The translations under genes were made by a program, and so were the position numbers. DNA of 64,000 nt. Source: Bradyrhizobium sp. Ai1a-2. Its GTDB lineage: Bacteria; Pseudomonadota; Alphaproteobacteria; Rhizobiales; Xanthobacteraceae. Below the pieces are notes generated by a model, which was not told the DNA's origin, made no database searches, and saw nothing but the letters and a program-made list of their open reading frames with translations. Location of the stretch: NCBI RefSeq assembly GCF_000426245.1, contig NZ_AUEZ01000004.1, positions 62,001 to 126,000 of the forward strand, in the 5' to 3' direction. Positions 63,445 through 64,000 of the stretch are shown piece after piece. Each line of letters opens with the position of its first letter. Within the stretch, counting starts at the first letter, position 1.

Positions 63445-63565
63445 CGCCGGCCCCTTGCGCGCAAACGCACCAGCACGATCAACGTCGCGAGAGTTCCGCC
63501 AATCCCCAGAATCCGTAGATTAGGTACGGAATAAGCGGAGCATTCGAGGGGATAGATCCGATCAT
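63441..63565 (-). CDS. single-pass membrane protein with an apparent 1-nt frameshift
   Basis: ATG 63565 overlaps the upstream TGA and reads MIGSIPSNAPLIPYLIYGFW G. In the annotated frame it stops at 63479, but one extra G in the G4 run (63504-63507) continues as IGGTLATLIVLVRLRARGRR and ends on the next ATG. Both junctions are exact overlaps, so the ~41-aa joined product is probably the original gene. Confidence 0.5.
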
Positions 63566-63750
63566 GATTGACCGTCCCCGGGGCAAATCTGCGGTGCTCC
63601 CATGTAAGACCACCGATCCGACACGGTGTTGAAAAGGTAGTCCTTGCTGACAATTCGCCGTCGATAGACGAGCCGCAGCCACTTCCAACCCCAATCTTCG
63701 GTGCGGACTGGATGCCAAGCGAAATAGCGCTCGTACGGGCCAAAGAACAT
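63562..63750 (-). CDS. hypothetical protein, 62 aa
   Basis: GAGGA lies 7 nt before ATG 63750: MFFGPYERYFAWHPVRTEDW GWKWLRLVYRRRIVSKDYLF NTVSDRWSYMG. Aromatic and basic; 'phage protein with WxWLRxVxRR' type. Unknown. Confidence 0.62.
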   Translation of the reverse strand: MFFGPYERYFAWHPVRTEDWGWKWLRLVYRRRIVSKDYLFNTVSDRWSYMGAPQICPGDGQS

Positions 63751-63771
63751 CACCGGTCCTCGCCATCAGTC

Positions 63772-63948
63772 TTAGGCATACCAGGGCGCTCCCTTCACGA
63801 AGAAGCCGAGCCAGATGAACAGGGCTACGAACGGCGCGGCTTCGATCAGAAGCAGCCAGGGCCAGATCCAATATGAGACGCCGGCCACAACAGCCATCCC
63901 AAGCCAGATCCGCTGATTGTCCTTGTCCGCCCACCAGACGTGGTTCAT
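63772..63948 (-). CDS. 58-aa two-helix membrane protein
   Basis: GGAGG precedes ATG 63948: MNHVWWADKDNQRIWLGMAV then VAGVSYWIWPWLLLIEAAPF VALFIWLGFFVKGAPWYA. Two membrane helices with many Trp. Start overlaps the upstream stop. Confidence 0.65.
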   Translation of the reverse strand: MNHVWWADKDNQRIWLGMAVVAGVSYWIWPWLLLIEAAPFVALFIWLGFFVKGAPWYA

Positions 63949-64000
63949 GGCAGATACCTCCATGCGAGTGAGATGATGGCGAGGCCGAGCGCCGAAAACG
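63945..64000 (-). CDS. 3' end of a membrane protein gene (partial)
   Basis: The frame entering from the window edge ends FSALGLAIISLAWRYLP and its TGA overlaps the next ATG. The coding chain therefore continues to the right. Confidence 0.5.
   Translation of the reverse strand, partial: FSALGLAIISLAWRYLP

Overview
This window is about 64 kb of a tailed bacteriophage (or prophage) with a siphovirus-like, HK97-type virion. The GC-rich sequence, the style of the HNH and YedK-like proteins, and a tRNA-His with A73 and no encoded G-1 point to an alphaproteobacterial host, probably of the Bradyrhizobium/Rhodopseudomonas kind. That host assignment is inference. I see no integrase, repressor with a clear partner, replication module or CRISPR array, and genes run off both ends, so this is part of a larger genome.

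Layout. (1) 1-7515 is a leftward block of mostly small genes (DUF3560-methyltransferase, DUF932, several tiny membrane or zinc proteins). Eight of its start codons are preceded by the same GCGC-loop-GCGC element fused to the ribosome-binding site, and a sigma70-like promoter lies at about 7110-7137. (2) 7700-25000 runs rightward: TerS, TerL, portal, S49 protease, two different HK97-fold capsid proteins, connector and neck proteins, tail terminator, tail tube, a spike-like protein and a methyltransferase. (3) 24989-39097 holds the tail: tail chaperones G/GT with a -1 frameshift signal, tape measure, M/L/K/J-like tip proteins, three tandem tip-associated paralogues and a collagen-containing fibre. 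(4) 39146-47039 combines lysis genes (GH108 lysozyme, holin-like proteins) with leftward surface-modification genes (acyltransferase, glycosyltransferase, 999-aa methyltransferase-glycosyltransferase). (5) 47335-50273 is a small-gene cluster with a YedK/SRAP protein. (6) 50427-60548 is an RNA island with 37 recognisable tRNA genes covering every amino acid except alanine. It is interleaved with HigB/HigA, an HNH endonuclease, an Acb2-like protein, a Tat-signal protein and small leftward genes. (7) 60517-64000 is a leftward chain of small, translationally coupled genes, including a (p)ppGpp-hydrolase-like HD protein.

The most remarkable system is at 56328-58454. A gene for a Ro60/TROVE protein is directly preceded by four tandem RNA units with the architecture of bacterial Y RNAs: long terminal stems that covary between units, a conserved internal 5' motif CGAGCCCCAG..TTCG, and an inner TCGG/CCGA helix that covaries to TCGC/GCGA in one copy. 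Two units carry tRNA-like modules; one is a circularly permuted tRNA whose acceptor stem is closed by a GAAA loop, as expected of YrlA-type RNA. Around it lie structurally deviant tRNAs: three with the T-loop replaced by GGC(A/G)GCA and a matching D-loop change, five with class II variable arms on isotypes that normally lack them, and one without a recognisable D-arm. A reasonable inference is that the phage replaces much of the host tRNA pool and also brings an RNA-surveillance particle.
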